A stretch of 64,000 nucleotides of DNA from assembly GCF_047308265.1 (NCBI RefSeq), contig NZ_JBKQWY010000010.1, positions 124,001 to 188,000 of the forward strand. The letters run 5' to 3'. Both the position numbers and the translations under genes were made by a program. Below the pieces are notes generated by a model, which was given only the letters and a program-made list of their open reading frames with translations, ran no database searches and was not told the origin of the DNA. Below, in pieces: positions 1 through 8,120 of the stretch (its first letter is position 1; every line of letters begins with the position of its first letter). Source of the DNA: Maricaulis sp047308265. GTDB lineage: Bacteria; Pseudomonadota; Alphaproteobacteria; Caulobacterales; Maricaulaceae.

Positions 1-597
1 CGGGACCGGCTACTCCGCGTCATCAACAATGATGTCGGGCGTCTGGACCGTCTGATCAGTGATATCTCGCGCGCGTCGCGCGTGGATGCCGAACTGGCCC
101 GTGAAGATATTGAACTCATGGATGTCGGCGGTCTGCTCTCCGAACTGGCAGAGACCTATAACGCCGCTTCCGATGGACAGGGCGCTCAGATCGCCTATCA
201 GACACACGTCCGTCGCAGTGTGATCAAGGGGCGTGAAGGACCGCTCGGTCAGGTGTTTCGAAACCTGATCGACAATGCGATGACCTTTTCGCCGGACGAC
301 GGCACCATCAATATTGATATCCATCGCGATCATCTGGGTGACGACCCCGCCCTTCTCGTGACCGTCGATGATGACGGGCCGGGAATTCCAGAAGATAATC
401 TGGAGACGATTTTCGAACGTTTCTACACCCAGCGCCCACAAGGTGCCGCCTTCGGAACCCATTCCGGTCTGGGACTCGCCATCTCTCGCCAGATCGTCGA
501 AGCGCATGGCGGTCGGATTTCAGCCTCTAACCGTCTCGGGACACAGGGGCAGATTCTGGGTGCGCGCTTCTCGGTCTGCTTCCCGCGGGTGATTTAG
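1..597 (+). CDS. chvG: ChvG-like sensor histidine kinase, C-terminal part (cut by window edge)
   Basis: The reading frame is open from base 1, so the N-terminus and the phospho-accepting His lie outside the window. What remains is the second dimerization helix (RLDRLISDISRASRVDAEL) and a full ATP-binding domain: N-box FRNLIDNAMTFSP, G1 box DDDGPGIP, F-box FERFY and G2 box HSGLGLAISRQIVEAHGG. In alphaproteobacteria ChvG phosphorylates ChvI in an acid/envelope-stress pathway and is commonly followed by PTS genes. Here EIIA begins 80 bases downstream, which supports the ChvG call. hprK and rapZ, often found between them, are absent. The family is secure; the exact paralogue is inferred from context. 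Confidence 0.85.
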   Translation, partial: RDRLLRVINNDVGRLDRLISDISRASRVDAELAREDIELMDVGGLLSELAETYNAASDGQGAQIAYQTHVRRSVIKGREGPLGQVFRNLIDNAMTFSPDDGTINIDIHRDHLGDDPALLVTVDDDGPGIPEDNLETIFERFYTQRPQGAAFGTHSGLGLAISRQIVEAHGGRISASNRLGTQGQILGARFSVCFPRVI

Positions 598-677
598 ACG
601 CCTCTCACTGAGCAAAACAGGCACAGTGTTGCAAAAAGACGCTTTCTCTTAACCCATCACCGCGCTTAGATAGATTC

Positions 678-1085
678 ATGATTGGAGTCGTCGTTGTCAC
701 TCACGGTCGTCTGGCCGATGAATTCGTGGCCGCCACAGAACATGTGGTGGGTCCGCTCGATGCGTTTGCTGCGGTCTGTATCGGTCCGGATGACGATATG
801 GAAAAGCGGCGTGCAGAAATTCGAACAGCCATCGAAGACACCGACCAGGGTGAAGGCGTCCTCGTTCTCACAGACATGTTCGGCGGCACTCCGTCCAACC
901 TGGCGATTTCCCTTCTGGAACCCGGCAAGGTGGAAGTCATCGCGGGCGTCAATCTGCCAATGCTGATCAAACTCGCCGAGGCACGCTCGCGGGCAGATCT
1001 GGATGCCCTGGCCCGCATGGGCGCCGAAGCCGGCAAACGTTATATCGCGGTAGCATCCAATGTACTTGAAGGTGCCGGCAAGTGA
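678..1085 (+). CDS. PTS system EIIA component, mannose family
   Basis: This 135-residue protein is the usual size for a stand-alone EIIA-Man domain. The N-terminus MIGVVVVTHG carries the phosphorylated His9. MFGGTPSN is a typical EIIA-Man motif near the middle. It would take phosphate from HPr. No EIIB/EIIC transporter genes lie nearby, so a regulatory role, as for other alphaproteobacterial EIIA-Man proteins, is likely. Its stop overlaps the HPr start by four bases, so the two genes are translationally coupled. Confidence 0.92.
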   Translation: MIGVVVVTHGRLADEFVAATEHVVGPLDAFAAVCIGPDDDMEKRRAEIRTAIEDTDQGEGVLVLTDMFGGTPSNLAISLLEPGKVEVIAGVNLPMLIKLAEARSRADLDALARMGAEAGKRYIAVASNVLEGAGK

Positions 1086-1360
1086 GCGACACATTGCGTC
1101 GCACCGTTACGATCTGCAATGTCCGGGGTCTGCACGCTCGCGCCTCCGCAAAATTTGTGGAGACCGGCTTGGATTATCAGGCAGACATCCTGGTCAGCAA
1201 GGACGGCGAGACGGTGAGCGCCGACAGCATTATGGAATTGCTCATGCTTGCAGCCAGCAAGGGCTCAACCATCGACATCATCTGTTCCGGCCCGCAGGCC
1301 GAACCTGCCCTTGACGCCCTGGTTGCTCTCGTGGAAGCCGGCTTCCACGAAGACGACTAG
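1082..1360 (+). CDS. ptsH: HPr phosphocarrier protein
   Basis: The 92-residue HPr-family protein carries phosphate from EI to EIIA. The active-site motif GLHARAS holds His18 (equivalent to His15 of E. coli). Ser49 in VSADSIMELL sits at the regulatory Ser46 position, keeping the standard spacing from the His. The start is GTG at 1082, overlapping the EIIA stop. HPr kinase, which modifies the serine in many alphaproteobacteria, is not in this cluster, so it may be elsewhere or missing. The protein probably feeds the nitrogen-PTS branch; PtsN is encoded at 30981. Confidence 0.95.
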   Translation: MSDTLRRTVTICNVRGLHARASAKFVETGLDYQADILVSKDGETVSADSIMELLMLAASKGSTIDIICSGPQAEPALDALVALVEAGFHEDD

Positions 1361-1386
1361 CGACACCTCCAACATCACGTAGAAAA

Positions 1387-1408
1387 AAGGCGGACCTGGG
1401 CCCGCCTT
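1387..1408. terminator. Intrinsic terminator between converging genes
   Basis: A 7-bp stem (AAGGCGG/CCGCCTT) encloses an 8-base loop. On the minus strand it is followed by a run of six T, so it best fits the end of the large minus-strand gene. It also lies 26 bases after the ptsH stop and could act in both directions. Confidence 0.75.
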
Positions 1409-1487
1409 ATACATTCACTCAGCCTTTTACATGCGCCCCGCCACTCATATGCGGTCAGGCCCGACCGGCCAGTTATTGGGCGGCCAG

Positions 1488-4109
1488 TTATTGTGCGGGC
1501 GGTGGTGGTGGCGGCGGAGGTTCAACAGTCGGTTCGCCCACAGCCCCATCCGGGCTCGCACCGTCTGCCTGGGCGGCATCACTCTCGACCGCGCCATCAT
1601 CAGAAATACCCGTTTCCGGGGCGACCTCTTCTGAGGCCTGCTCCACCGCCGGAATATCCTCAGCCACAACATCATTCGCAGCCGGGGCTTCATCAATCGT
1701 CGCAGAGGCGTCCTGTCGAGGAGCACTCGTCGGCATAACCAAGCTGAGGGCCGACATCAGGATTGGCGCCTTGGTAGGCGGCGCGCTCGGAGCCGGCATG
1801 GCTGCGGCCAGCGTCGCAATCGAGCCAAGGCCCGGCTCAGGAGAGGACGCCGCATCCGACCCCTCGTCACCGCTCAATGTCGTATCAGCCGGATTGGCCT
1901 CAGCTCTTTCTGTCTCCGCTGCACCGGTTTCGGATGACGGACTGCCGATATCGCTGTCGACCGGCTCACCTGCGCTGTCCTCACCCTCATGCCCCTCGGG
2001 CGCGGTCTCAGCCTCAGTTTCAACTGTGTCCTGCTCTACAGCCCCGTCGACAGTGCCAGCCTCAGACACTCCATCCTGGACCTCAACGGTTTCGGACGCA
2101 GCGACCTGGGGTGCAGGCGCGGGTTCAGCAGGTGTTGAGTCTTCCTCCGCAGGCGGTGTCTCACCCGCGAGAACAGTCTCTTCGACCTCATTTTCGTTCG
2201 TCGCATCAGCCTCAACCACCTCGACAGGTTCGGCCGCTTCAACAGGTTCAGCCGGGGAAGATTCACCGTCCGTAGGCGCGACTTCGTCAATCTCAGATTC
2301 TGCAGGTGTAATCTCGGCGACCGGCGCGTCTACAGGACTTTCCGCCTGCGTGGAATCTTGGGCTTCCCCGTCAGCGTCGACGGCGACGTCCTCCTCCACC
2401 GGTTGGGCTGTCCCCTCATCCTGTGTCGTCTGGGCCGGCATGGGCGGCGGCGCAGCAACGGGCATAGTCCGCTCATCATCCAGCGGATCATCGGCCGCGT
2501 TGGCGTTCGTCTCGACTGTCTCACCGGCGTCTTCAGCCGCTGCCGCGGCACGTGCTGCAGCCAGCTCCGCCTCGCTGGGAAGCCCGTCATCCAGATCGGC
2601 TTCGGCTTCGGCTTCGGCTTCGGCTTCGGCTTCGGCTTCGGCTTCGGCTTCGGCTTCGGCTTCGGCTTCGGCTTCGGCTTCGGCAGGGTCAGCCTCCTGC
2701 ACGCCGCCAGCGTCAAGAACCGTTTCCGCGTCTTGATCGATATCAACGGTCTCGGTTTCAACTTCGAACGCCGCATCAACGGGATCCGCATCCGTCACAG
2801 CCACAGCCTCGTCCGTCTCGGTGTCCGGCGCACTGTCTTCGGCGACGTCGCTCACGGCCTCAGCTGCAGGTCCAGCATCTTCCGGAACCGGATCGGCCTC
2901 ATGCACACCATCGTCATTGGTATCCGACAGCACCTCCGCAGCCGCCACGGCGACGGCGCCCGATGCTGCCACCGGAAGTCCGACCGGGTCCTGTTTTTCG
3001 TCTCTGTCGGATGCGTGCTCCGCAAGCTGTGCTGCGTCGGACGCCTCGGCTTCGCTCGTCGTGCCGTCTCCAATTTCCGCTTCGACACATTCCAGGTCCA
3101 CATCACCTTCCGGCGCGACACCCGGCGTTACCTCTTCGACCTCTTCAGCAATCTCGGCCTCAGAAACTGCGTCCTCGGCGACCGCATCTTGATCAATCAT
3201 CGGATCCGCAGCCTCAAAACGGGCTTCAGATGCCGCCGGCTCGCGCGACAGACTCACGCCTTCTTCAGGCGGATGGCGCAGCACGTGTTCAGACAGTCGT
3301 TCAACACGGGCGTTGAACCGTCCACCATCACGCACACGGTTCACAAATCCGCCCAGCATGAACAGAACAGCTGTCAGGGCCAGAATAACAAGCGTGGCTT
3401 CGGCTCCCCCCAGAACAGCACCGGCCAACAGGGCCAGCATCGTCAGGGCCGGAACATACAGCAGGCGCCAGGACCGTACGGTATAAGCCAGCAAGGCCAG
3501 CCCGGCCGCACCAAGACCCAGCCCCCACTCCGTCAATTGCCCCATGGGGATCCACCCGAAGGAGGAGACGGCATCATACAATCCATCAGGAAGCGCCATT
3601 TCCAGACGCCAGCTATCGAGCCCCGGCATACGGGAGATCAATTCCGAAAAGACATTGAACGCCGGAACTCCGGCCATCATCGCGCCATTGATTTCCGTCA
3701 GGAAGGCATGGAGCGCAGGCCATACGGCCAGAGCTGCAACCAGAACCAGGGCCACAATCGAGAGCCACCAGTTAAAGGACCGCGTCACGCCCGATTTGGA
3801 CAACGTTGTTGTGGCCTCGGCCTCCGCACGCAGCCAGACACCGCGCGAATGATTGACGACGGCAACCGCACGAGATCGACGCTTGGGACCGGACTGAACC
3901 CGCAGCACGCTGGCCTGATCGCCCGGCGCAAGCGCCGAGCTGGATTCCATCAGCCGGACCTCGTGTTCCATCCCGTCCGCATCAATGATGATGCCTTGAT
4001 GGCCGTCGACCGAAGCGACCTGACCGGACACCGTAAAATAGTCGACCCGACGCGCCCCGAAGGACTGACCCGCATGAGCAGTAGGCAGCAAGGACATGGC
4101 GAAACACAC
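1488..4109 (-). CDS. Large acidic membrane protein with Ala-Glu repeat tract, unknown function
   Basis: I do not recognise this 873-residue protein. The first ~100 residues look like a small beta-rich domain after a short hydrophobic start. Four likely membrane segments follow at about 113-136, 193-211, 217-234 and 236-256. The remaining ~600 residues are low-complexity and rich in Glu, Asp, Ala, Pro and Val, so probably disordered. They include a long (Ala-Glu)n run and end in eight prolines plus AQ. The start is uncertain: GTG at 4109, or ATG at 4097, which has a TGAGGT ribosome-binding site 10 bases upstream. The acidic tail may be a binding scaffold, but nothing shows its side of the membrane or its partner. 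Confidence 0.8.
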   Translation of the reverse strand: MCFAMSLLPTAHAGQSFGARRVDYFTVSGQVASVDGHQGIIIDADGMEHEVRLMESSSALAPGDQASVLRVQSGPKRRSRAVAVVNHSRGVWLRAEAEATTTLSKSGVTRSFNWWLSIVALVLVAALAVWPALHAFLTEINGAMMAGVPAFNVFSELISRMPGLDSWRLEMALPDGLYDAVSSFGWIPMGQLTEWGLGLGAAGLALLAYTVRSWRLLYVPALTMLALLAGAVLGGAEATLVILALTAVLFMLGGFVNRVRDGGRFNARVERLSEHVLRHPPEEGVSLSREPAASEARFEAADPMIDQDAVAEDAVSEAEIAEEVEEVTPGVAPEGDVDLECVEAEIGDGTTSEAEASDAAQLAEHASDRDEKQDPVGLPVAASGAVAVAAAEVLSDTNDDGVHEADPVPEDAGPAAEAVSDVAEDSAPDTETDEAVAVTDADPVDAAFEVETETVDIDQDAETVLDAGGVQEADPAEAEAEAEAEAEAEAEAEAEAEAEAEAEADLDDGLPSEAELAAARAAAAAEDAGETVETNANAADDPLDDERTMPVAAPPPMPAQTTQDEGTAQPVEEDVAVDADGEAQDSTQAESPVDAPVAEITPAESEIDEVAPTDGESSPAEPVEAAEPVEVVEADATNENEVEETVLAGETPPAEEDSTPAEPAPAPQVAASETVEVQDGVSEAGTVDGAVEQDTVETEAETAPEGHEGEDSAGEPVDSDIGSPSSETGAAETERAEANPADTTLSGDEGSDAASSPEPGLGSIATLAAAMPAPSAPPTKAPILMSALSLVMPTSAPRQDASATIDEAPAANDVVAEDIPAVEQASEEVAPETGISDDGAVESDAAQADGASPDGAVGEPTVEPPPPPPPPAQ
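2597..2684 (-). repeat. Hexanucleotide microsatellite (GCCGAA)n, about 14.7 units
   Basis: There are 88 bases of uninterrupted six-base repeat, reading CGGCTT on the plus strand and GCCGAA on the coding strand. It encodes an alternating Ala-Glu run within the acidic protein. Because the unit is a multiple of three, slippage would change protein length without shifting the frame. Confidence 0.97.
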
Positions 4110-4410
4110 CTCAAAACAACTCTCGTGCGCGCCCGATCCGCGTCATCCCCACCGGCAGCCCTCCTGCAGATGAAGACGAAACTGTGCGGAAATCGGTCAG
4201 CACACCTCTCCCTCTGATCGGACCTTACAAGTTTGAGACCGCAATTAGAACACTTATTAATGTCTCAAAAAGAAATTGTTCCCCAAGCGTTCCGTAAATT
4301 CGGAAAAACTTCACAGGACCGTAAGATATCTGCCCACACGTCGTGTTGATGCTGCGGGCTCTGCGCCTTTAGTTTGGCTCGCCCATCCGTTCAGAGTTAG
4401 CGTATCCCTT
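4110..4410. promoter_or_regulatory. Divergent intergenic region between acidic protein and TonB-like lipoprotein
   Basis: This ~300-base gap must hold promoters for both flanking genes. The middle (about 4215-4310) is clearly more AT-rich than its surroundings. It contains a perfect 8-bp inverted repeat (listed separately). I found no RNA gene or convincing small protein. A plus-strand frame opens at 4276, but the lipoprotein signal at 4411 is the better start. Confidence 0.5.
4232..4269. repeat. Inverted repeat TTTGAGAC-N22-GTCTCAAA
   Basis: Two perfect 8-base arms at 4232-4239 and 4262-4269 are separated by 22 AT-rich bases, in the control region between two divergent genes. Arm centres are 30 bases apart, close to three DNA turns, as expected of an operator for a dimeric regulator. 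No T-run follows, so it is not a terminator. The regulator is unknown. Confidence 0.5.
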
Positions 4411-4863
4411 ATGAAACTCCTTGCCTTTCCTCTGCTGAGCCTTGCCCTCTCCGCGTGCTCGCTTTCGATGCCTGCACCCGATCTTCCCATGCCGGGAGAT
4501 CGTGAGCGAGGCCCGTTTATTCCCCGTGATGTCTATCCGGCTCCCCCCAATGTGGAGCGACTGATTACACCGGGCGATTGTCAGGGTGCGCAATTGGCCG
4601 CCGTTGAAGCCCCTTTTCCAGACTATCCGCCGCGGGCCTGGCGCAATGGGCGTCAAGGCTGGGTGATCGTCCGGTTCGACGTCCTCGCCAGCGGCGAGGT
4701 GGATGATGCGGAGATCGCGCGCTCCGTCCCGCCGGATACGTTTGATCGCGAAGCCCGCCGCACCGTCCGGCGCTGGCGTTTCAGAGCGCTTGAAAGTGTT
4801 GAACGACTGGATAACTGCGTGGTGATGTTCGAGTTTCGCGCTGGCAATGTCACGGTCCGCTGA
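4411..4863 (+). CDS. TonB C-terminal-like domain lipoprotein
   Basis: The 150-residue protein starts at ATG 4411 with a lipoprotein signal: hydrophobic stretch LLAFPLLSLA then lipobox LSAC, giving an acylated Cys near residue 17. A Pro-rich spacer leads to a TonB-like C-terminal domain: FPDYPPRAWRNGRQGWVIV, then a DREARRTVRRWRF segment typical of energy-transducer TonB family members. It lacks the N-terminal membrane helix of true TonB, so it is not an energy transducer on its own. It more likely binds an outer-membrane or periplasmic partner. Two Cys outside the lipobox may form a disulfide. Confidence 0.8.
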   Translation: MKLLAFPLLSLALSACSLSMPAPDLPMPGDRERGPFIPRDVYPAPPNVERLITPGDCQGAQLAAVEAPFPDYPPRAWRNGRQGWVIVRFDVLASGEVDDAEIARSVPPDTFDREARRTVRRWRFRALESVERLDNCVVMFEFRAGNVTVR

Positions 4864-5187
4864 GGTGGTAGTTCCACACGACACATTAACCCTTGGGTAA
4901 GATTTCCACAGCTTCGTGCTGTTGCAAAGCCCGGCGCCCCTTTTTGGTTTCTCTGCACCACCGTGCAGAATCAACCCTTTGAGCCGACTCCCGATTTTCC
5001 TCGTCGAAAATCCGGAACACCGGCACAGGCGATCGAGATTTCCGCATCCCTCAAAATAACTTATTAAGATTTTGCTAGCAGCGGGCGTCGCCCCCGAGTC
5101 CACGCATCAGTATGATGCTGATTCGTTTCCTCAGGGATGGAGACACTCTGGAGTGGGCATCCGGAGTGGAGTGGGCAAGGGCAGGAC
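4864..5187. other. Intergenic region upstream of divL
   Basis: This 324-base gap contains a perfect 7-bp hairpin at 4952-4969 (TCTGCAC, 4-base loop, GTGCAGA) with no T-run behind it, so a terminator role is doubtful. An AT-rich stretch around 5055-5080 may belong to the divL promoter. I see no TTAA-N7-TTAA CtrA box, RNA gene or small gene here. Confidence 0.4.
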
Positions 5188-7614
5188 ATGCAGATCGCTT
5201 CGCTTATAGTGACATTTGGAGCCGTCGCGCTGGCAGTCGCAGTGGGGATATGGGCTTACCGCATCACCAGTGGCGCGCGCATGGCGCAGGCTGTCTGGCG
5301 GCGTCGGATGGGCGATTTCGAGGATCGTATCGCCCGCTCCGACAGCGTGTTCGGTGCCTATCCCGGCCTGGTACTGGTTTGGGATCAGCCCCCCTTGGAC
5401 GAGACGGCCACAGATTGGGGCCAGCCCCGCATTTTCGGCTCCTCCGTTGCTCTGGCCTCGCTGTTGCGTTTCGCTGACGCGAGCGATGGCCCCGATCCGG
5501 CAGGTATCCTGATGGAAGGCCTGGCAGACTATGAAGCCCGCTCGGCCGGAGGTGAGGACACGACCCTGCGCCGACGTTTCACGGATCTGATGCAGCAGGG
5601 CCGACCGTTTTCGCTGACCATTCTGGGCCCGTCCGGACGTTTTCTGGAAGTTGATGGGCGCGCGGCCGGTACCCAGCTCGTGGTCTGGCTATCGGACAGC
5701 ACCATTCGCGGGCTAGAAGAGTCCGGAGCGCGCGGTCGTATCGAGGAAGCCCGTCGTCTTGTCAGCCAGGACCCGCTGGCTTTTCTGGACATGCTGGGCA
5801 AAGCCCCCTTCCCTGCCTGGCGCATGAACGGAAGCGGTCGCCTGGAATGGGTCAATCTCGCCTATGTGACCGCTGTGGAAGCCGAAGGTCCCGAACAGGT
5901 TCTCCAAGACCAGGTCATGCTGGATGCCGGCCTGACCGAACAGGCCGAGAAAGTTATGCGCGATGGCCACCCCGACAGCGACACACGCGCAGTCGTGTCA
6001 CGCGGTCAACGCTGCGCAATGCGATTTGAAGTTTTCCCGGTTTCAGGTGCTGCCGCCGGTTTTGCCATCGACGTGACCGAAGCCGAAGAAGCCCGGAACA
6101 ATCTGCAACGTTTCCGTCAGGCGCATGACGAAACGCTGAACCACATGGCTGAAGCCGTGATTGTGTTTGATCGCTCCAAGGCCCTGAGTTTCTACAACAC
6201 GGCCTTTTCACATCTGTTTGGTCTCGATGAGGCGTGGCTGAACGAACGCCCCGGTCATGCCGGCCTGCTGGATCGGATGCGTGAGAAAAGACTGCTGCCG
6301 GAACAAGCGAATTTCGATCAGTGGAAAGCTGACGAGCTGGCGCGATACAATGCTGCGCCCAATGAGGAAATGCCCGACGAACTCTGGCCCTTGCCGGATG
6401 GTCGCACGCTCAGGGTCGCCGTCCAGCGACACCCTTTGGGCGGCCTGATGCTGATCTTCGAGGACAAGACCGACGAGCTGGCCCTTCGCGCACGCTACAA
6501 CACACTCATCAATGTGCAGCGCGCGACCCTGGACAAGCTGCACGAGGCTGTGGCGGTTTTCTCTTCCAATGGCCGCCTGCAGCTTCACAATAACGCGTTC
6601 GAGACCCTGTGGAGTTTTGACGCTGAAGATCTGGCCGGCCAGCCTGATTTCGACAGCGTGGCTGAAACCTGTGCCGGGCTGTTCGCCGATGATCGTGTCT
6701 GGACCGATGTAAAGGCCCGCGTCACCGATCCCAGCCCGCAGGCCCGAAAACAGGTCACCGGCGAGATGCGCCGCACCGATGGCCGCGTCCTGACCTATCT
6801 CACCCGTCCCCTGCCCGATGGTGCGACCCTGATTTGCTGGGATGATGTGACCGACAGCCGCCGGATCGAGGAAGCACTACGTGAACGAGCCGAAGCCCTT
6901 GAAACGTCCGAGCGGATCAAGACGGAATTTGTCGAACATGTCAGCTATCAGCTGCGCACACCACTCACGACGATCAATGGCTATTCCGACATGCTGGCCC
7001 AGGGGTTTGCCGGTCCGCTGACCGACCGCCAGATGGAACCCATGAACGCCATCCAGACCGCAGCCGATCATCTCGCCAAGCTGATCGACGATATTCTCGA
7101 CGTCGCCGCCATCGATGCCGGTCAGCTGGAACTGGATCTGGGCGATGTCGATGTCGCCGATGTGGCGCGCGAGACGATGGAATTTGCGCAAGCGCGAGCC
7201 GAACACCATTCGATCAAGCTCGACACGGACTTCAAGGGTCACTCAACCCTGATCCGGGCCGACAAGAACCGGGTGAAACAGGTATCGATGAATCTGGTTT
7301 CCAACGCCTTGCGCCATGTCGCAGCAGGGGGCCAGATCACGATCGGCACCCAGCAGGAAGGCGACATGCTGACCCTGTGGGTCGCGGATAACGGAGAAGG
7401 CATCGCGCCCGAACAACAGGTGAAAGTGTTCGACCGGTTTGCGCGCGGTGAACGCGGTGGCGCCGGCCTCGGTCTCGCCCTGGTGAAGGATATCGTCCAG
7501 CTGCATGGCGGCTGGGTGGAACTGGAATCCGAACCAGGCAAGGGCACGCGTGTGAGCTGCCACCTGCCCCTGGAAGCCCGTTCAGACACTATTCCGGAGC
7601 TTAGCCTAACCTGA
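5188..7614 (+). CDS. divL: DivL-type cell-cycle kinase with Tyr replacing the phospho-His
   Basis: From ATG 5188 the protein has 808 residues: one N-terminal membrane helix (about 4-27), three PAS-like regions (about 200-298, 316-428, 445-558), a dimerization helix and an ATP-binding domain. The H-box reads HVSYQLRTPL; Tyr587 stands where histidine kinases have His, the hallmark of Caulobacter DivL, which steers CckA and so CtrA. The ATPase boxes remain: NLVSNAL, VADNGEGI, FDRFARGERGGAGLGLALV. ATG 5137 would add 17 residues; 5188 is preferred for its AAGGG ribosome-binding site and because the membrane helix follows directly. The downstream tsaE supports the call (recalled Caulobacter gene order). 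Confidence 0.93.
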   Translation: MQIASLIVTFGAVALAVAVGIWAYRITSGARMAQAVWRRRMGDFEDRIARSDSVFGAYPGLVLVWDQPPLDETATDWGQPRIFGSSVALASLLRFADASDGPDPAGILMEGLADYEARSAGGEDTTLRRRFTDLMQQGRPFSLTILGPSGRFLEVDGRAAGTQLVVWLSDSTIRGLEESGARGRIEEARRLVSQDPLAFLDMLGKAPFPAWRMNGSGRLEWVNLAYVTAVEAEGPEQVLQDQVMLDAGLTEQAEKVMRDGHPDSDTRAVVSRGQRCAMRFEVFPVSGAAAGFAIDVTEAEEARNNLQRFRQAHDETLNHMAEAVIVFDRSKALSFYNTAFSHLFGLDEAWLNERPGHAGLLDRMREKRLLPEQANFDQWKADELARYNAAPNEEMPDELWPLPDGRTLRVAVQRHPLGGLMLIFEDKTDELALRARYNTLINVQRATLDKLHEAVAVFSSNGRLQLHNNAFETLWSFDAEDLAGQPDFDSVAETCAGLFADDRVWTDVKARVTDPSPQARKQVTGEMRRTDGRVLTYLTRPLPDGATLICWDDVTDSRRIEEALRERAEALETSERIKTEFVEHVSYQLRTPLTTINGYSDMLAQGFAGPLTDRQMEPMNAIQTAADHLAKLIDDILDVAAIDAGQLELDLGDVDVADVARETMEFAQARAEHHSIKLDTDFKGHSTLIRADKNRVKQVSMNLVSNALRHVAAGGQITIGTQQEGDMLTLWVADNGEGIAPEQQVKVFDRFARGERGGAGLGLALVKDIVQLHGGWVELESEPGKGTRVSCHLPLEARSDTIPELSLT

Positions 7615-7658
7615 CACCGGCACATTGCGCGGCTATTTCATGCCGCTGCCATACCGCA

Positions 7659-7679
7659 GACCCGACCCAGGATCGGGTC
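7659..7679. terminator. Hairpin between divL and the ferredoxin gene
   Basis: A perfect 7-bp stem GACCCGA/TCGGGTC with a 7-base loop lies between two converging genes. There is no good T-run on either side, so termination strength is uncertain. Confidence 0.45.
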
Positions 7680-7696
7680 CGGCTTCGGTCCGGTGT

Positions 7697-8017
7697 CTAG
7701 CCCTGCTGAGCCGGGGTCTCGACGATCAGACCATCGAGCGCATCACTGATCTTGATCTGGCAGGACAGGCGCGATGTGTCGCGCACATCATCGGCAAAAT
7801 CGAGCATGCTCTCTTCCATGCCTTCCCGAGCCCCGGTCTTTGCGACCCAGTCAGGATGGACATAGACATGGCAGGTGGCACAGGCACAGGCGCCGCCACA
7901 ATCGGCATCAATGCCCGGAACCATGTTCCGCACAGCCGCTTCCATGACGGTCAGGCCGTTCGCGGCCTCCACGACACGTTCCGTCCCATTATGCTCGATG
8001 AAGGTAATTTTCGCCAT
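7697..8017 (-). CDS. 2Fe-2S ferredoxin, adrenodoxin/putidaredoxin type
   Basis: The 106-residue soluble ferredoxin has the cluster pattern C-x5-C-x2-C (within CGGACACATCH) and a fourth Cys in LSCQI, the vertebrate/putidaredoxin-type arrangement. Length and the C-terminal VETPAQQG are usual for the family. A GGAG ribosome-binding site lies six bases before ATG 8017. No P450 or ferredoxin reductase is adjacent, so its partner is unknown; in alphaproteobacteria such proteins serve cytochromes P450, heme A synthesis or Fe-S assembly. It lies opposite to and between divL and tsaE. Confidence 0.93.
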   Translation of the reverse strand: MAKITFIEHNGTERVVEAANGLTVMEAAVRNMVPGIDADCGGACACATCHVYVHPDWVAKTGAREGMEESMLDFADDVRDTSRLSCQIKISDALDGLIVETPAQQG

Positions 8018-8120
8018 TGATCACTCCGTCAGTTGCCGAGCAAATGAACAGCGTACGCCGTGAAGTCAAGATGTGGCGGCTGCGCTTGCCGTTCCTGCCG
8101 GGCTCGGCTAATCGCTGAAT

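Noticed and set aside
2597..2684. Direct repeats as a CRISPR array
   Set aside because: The repeats are six bases with no spacers and lie inside a protein gene, so this is a microsatellite.
2358..4217. A 619-codon plus-strand open frame opposite the acidic protein, with a Phe-Gly repeat
   Set aside because: It is the antisense reading of the GCCGAA repeat and of a low-stop, GC-rich gene; it has no domain or ribosome-binding site, and the minus-strand frame has membrane helices and a signal-like start.
4952..4969. Hairpin after the TonB-like lipoprotein as a terminator
   Set aside because: The perfect 7-bp stem has no T-run on either strand, so I kept it only as a structure in the intergenic note.
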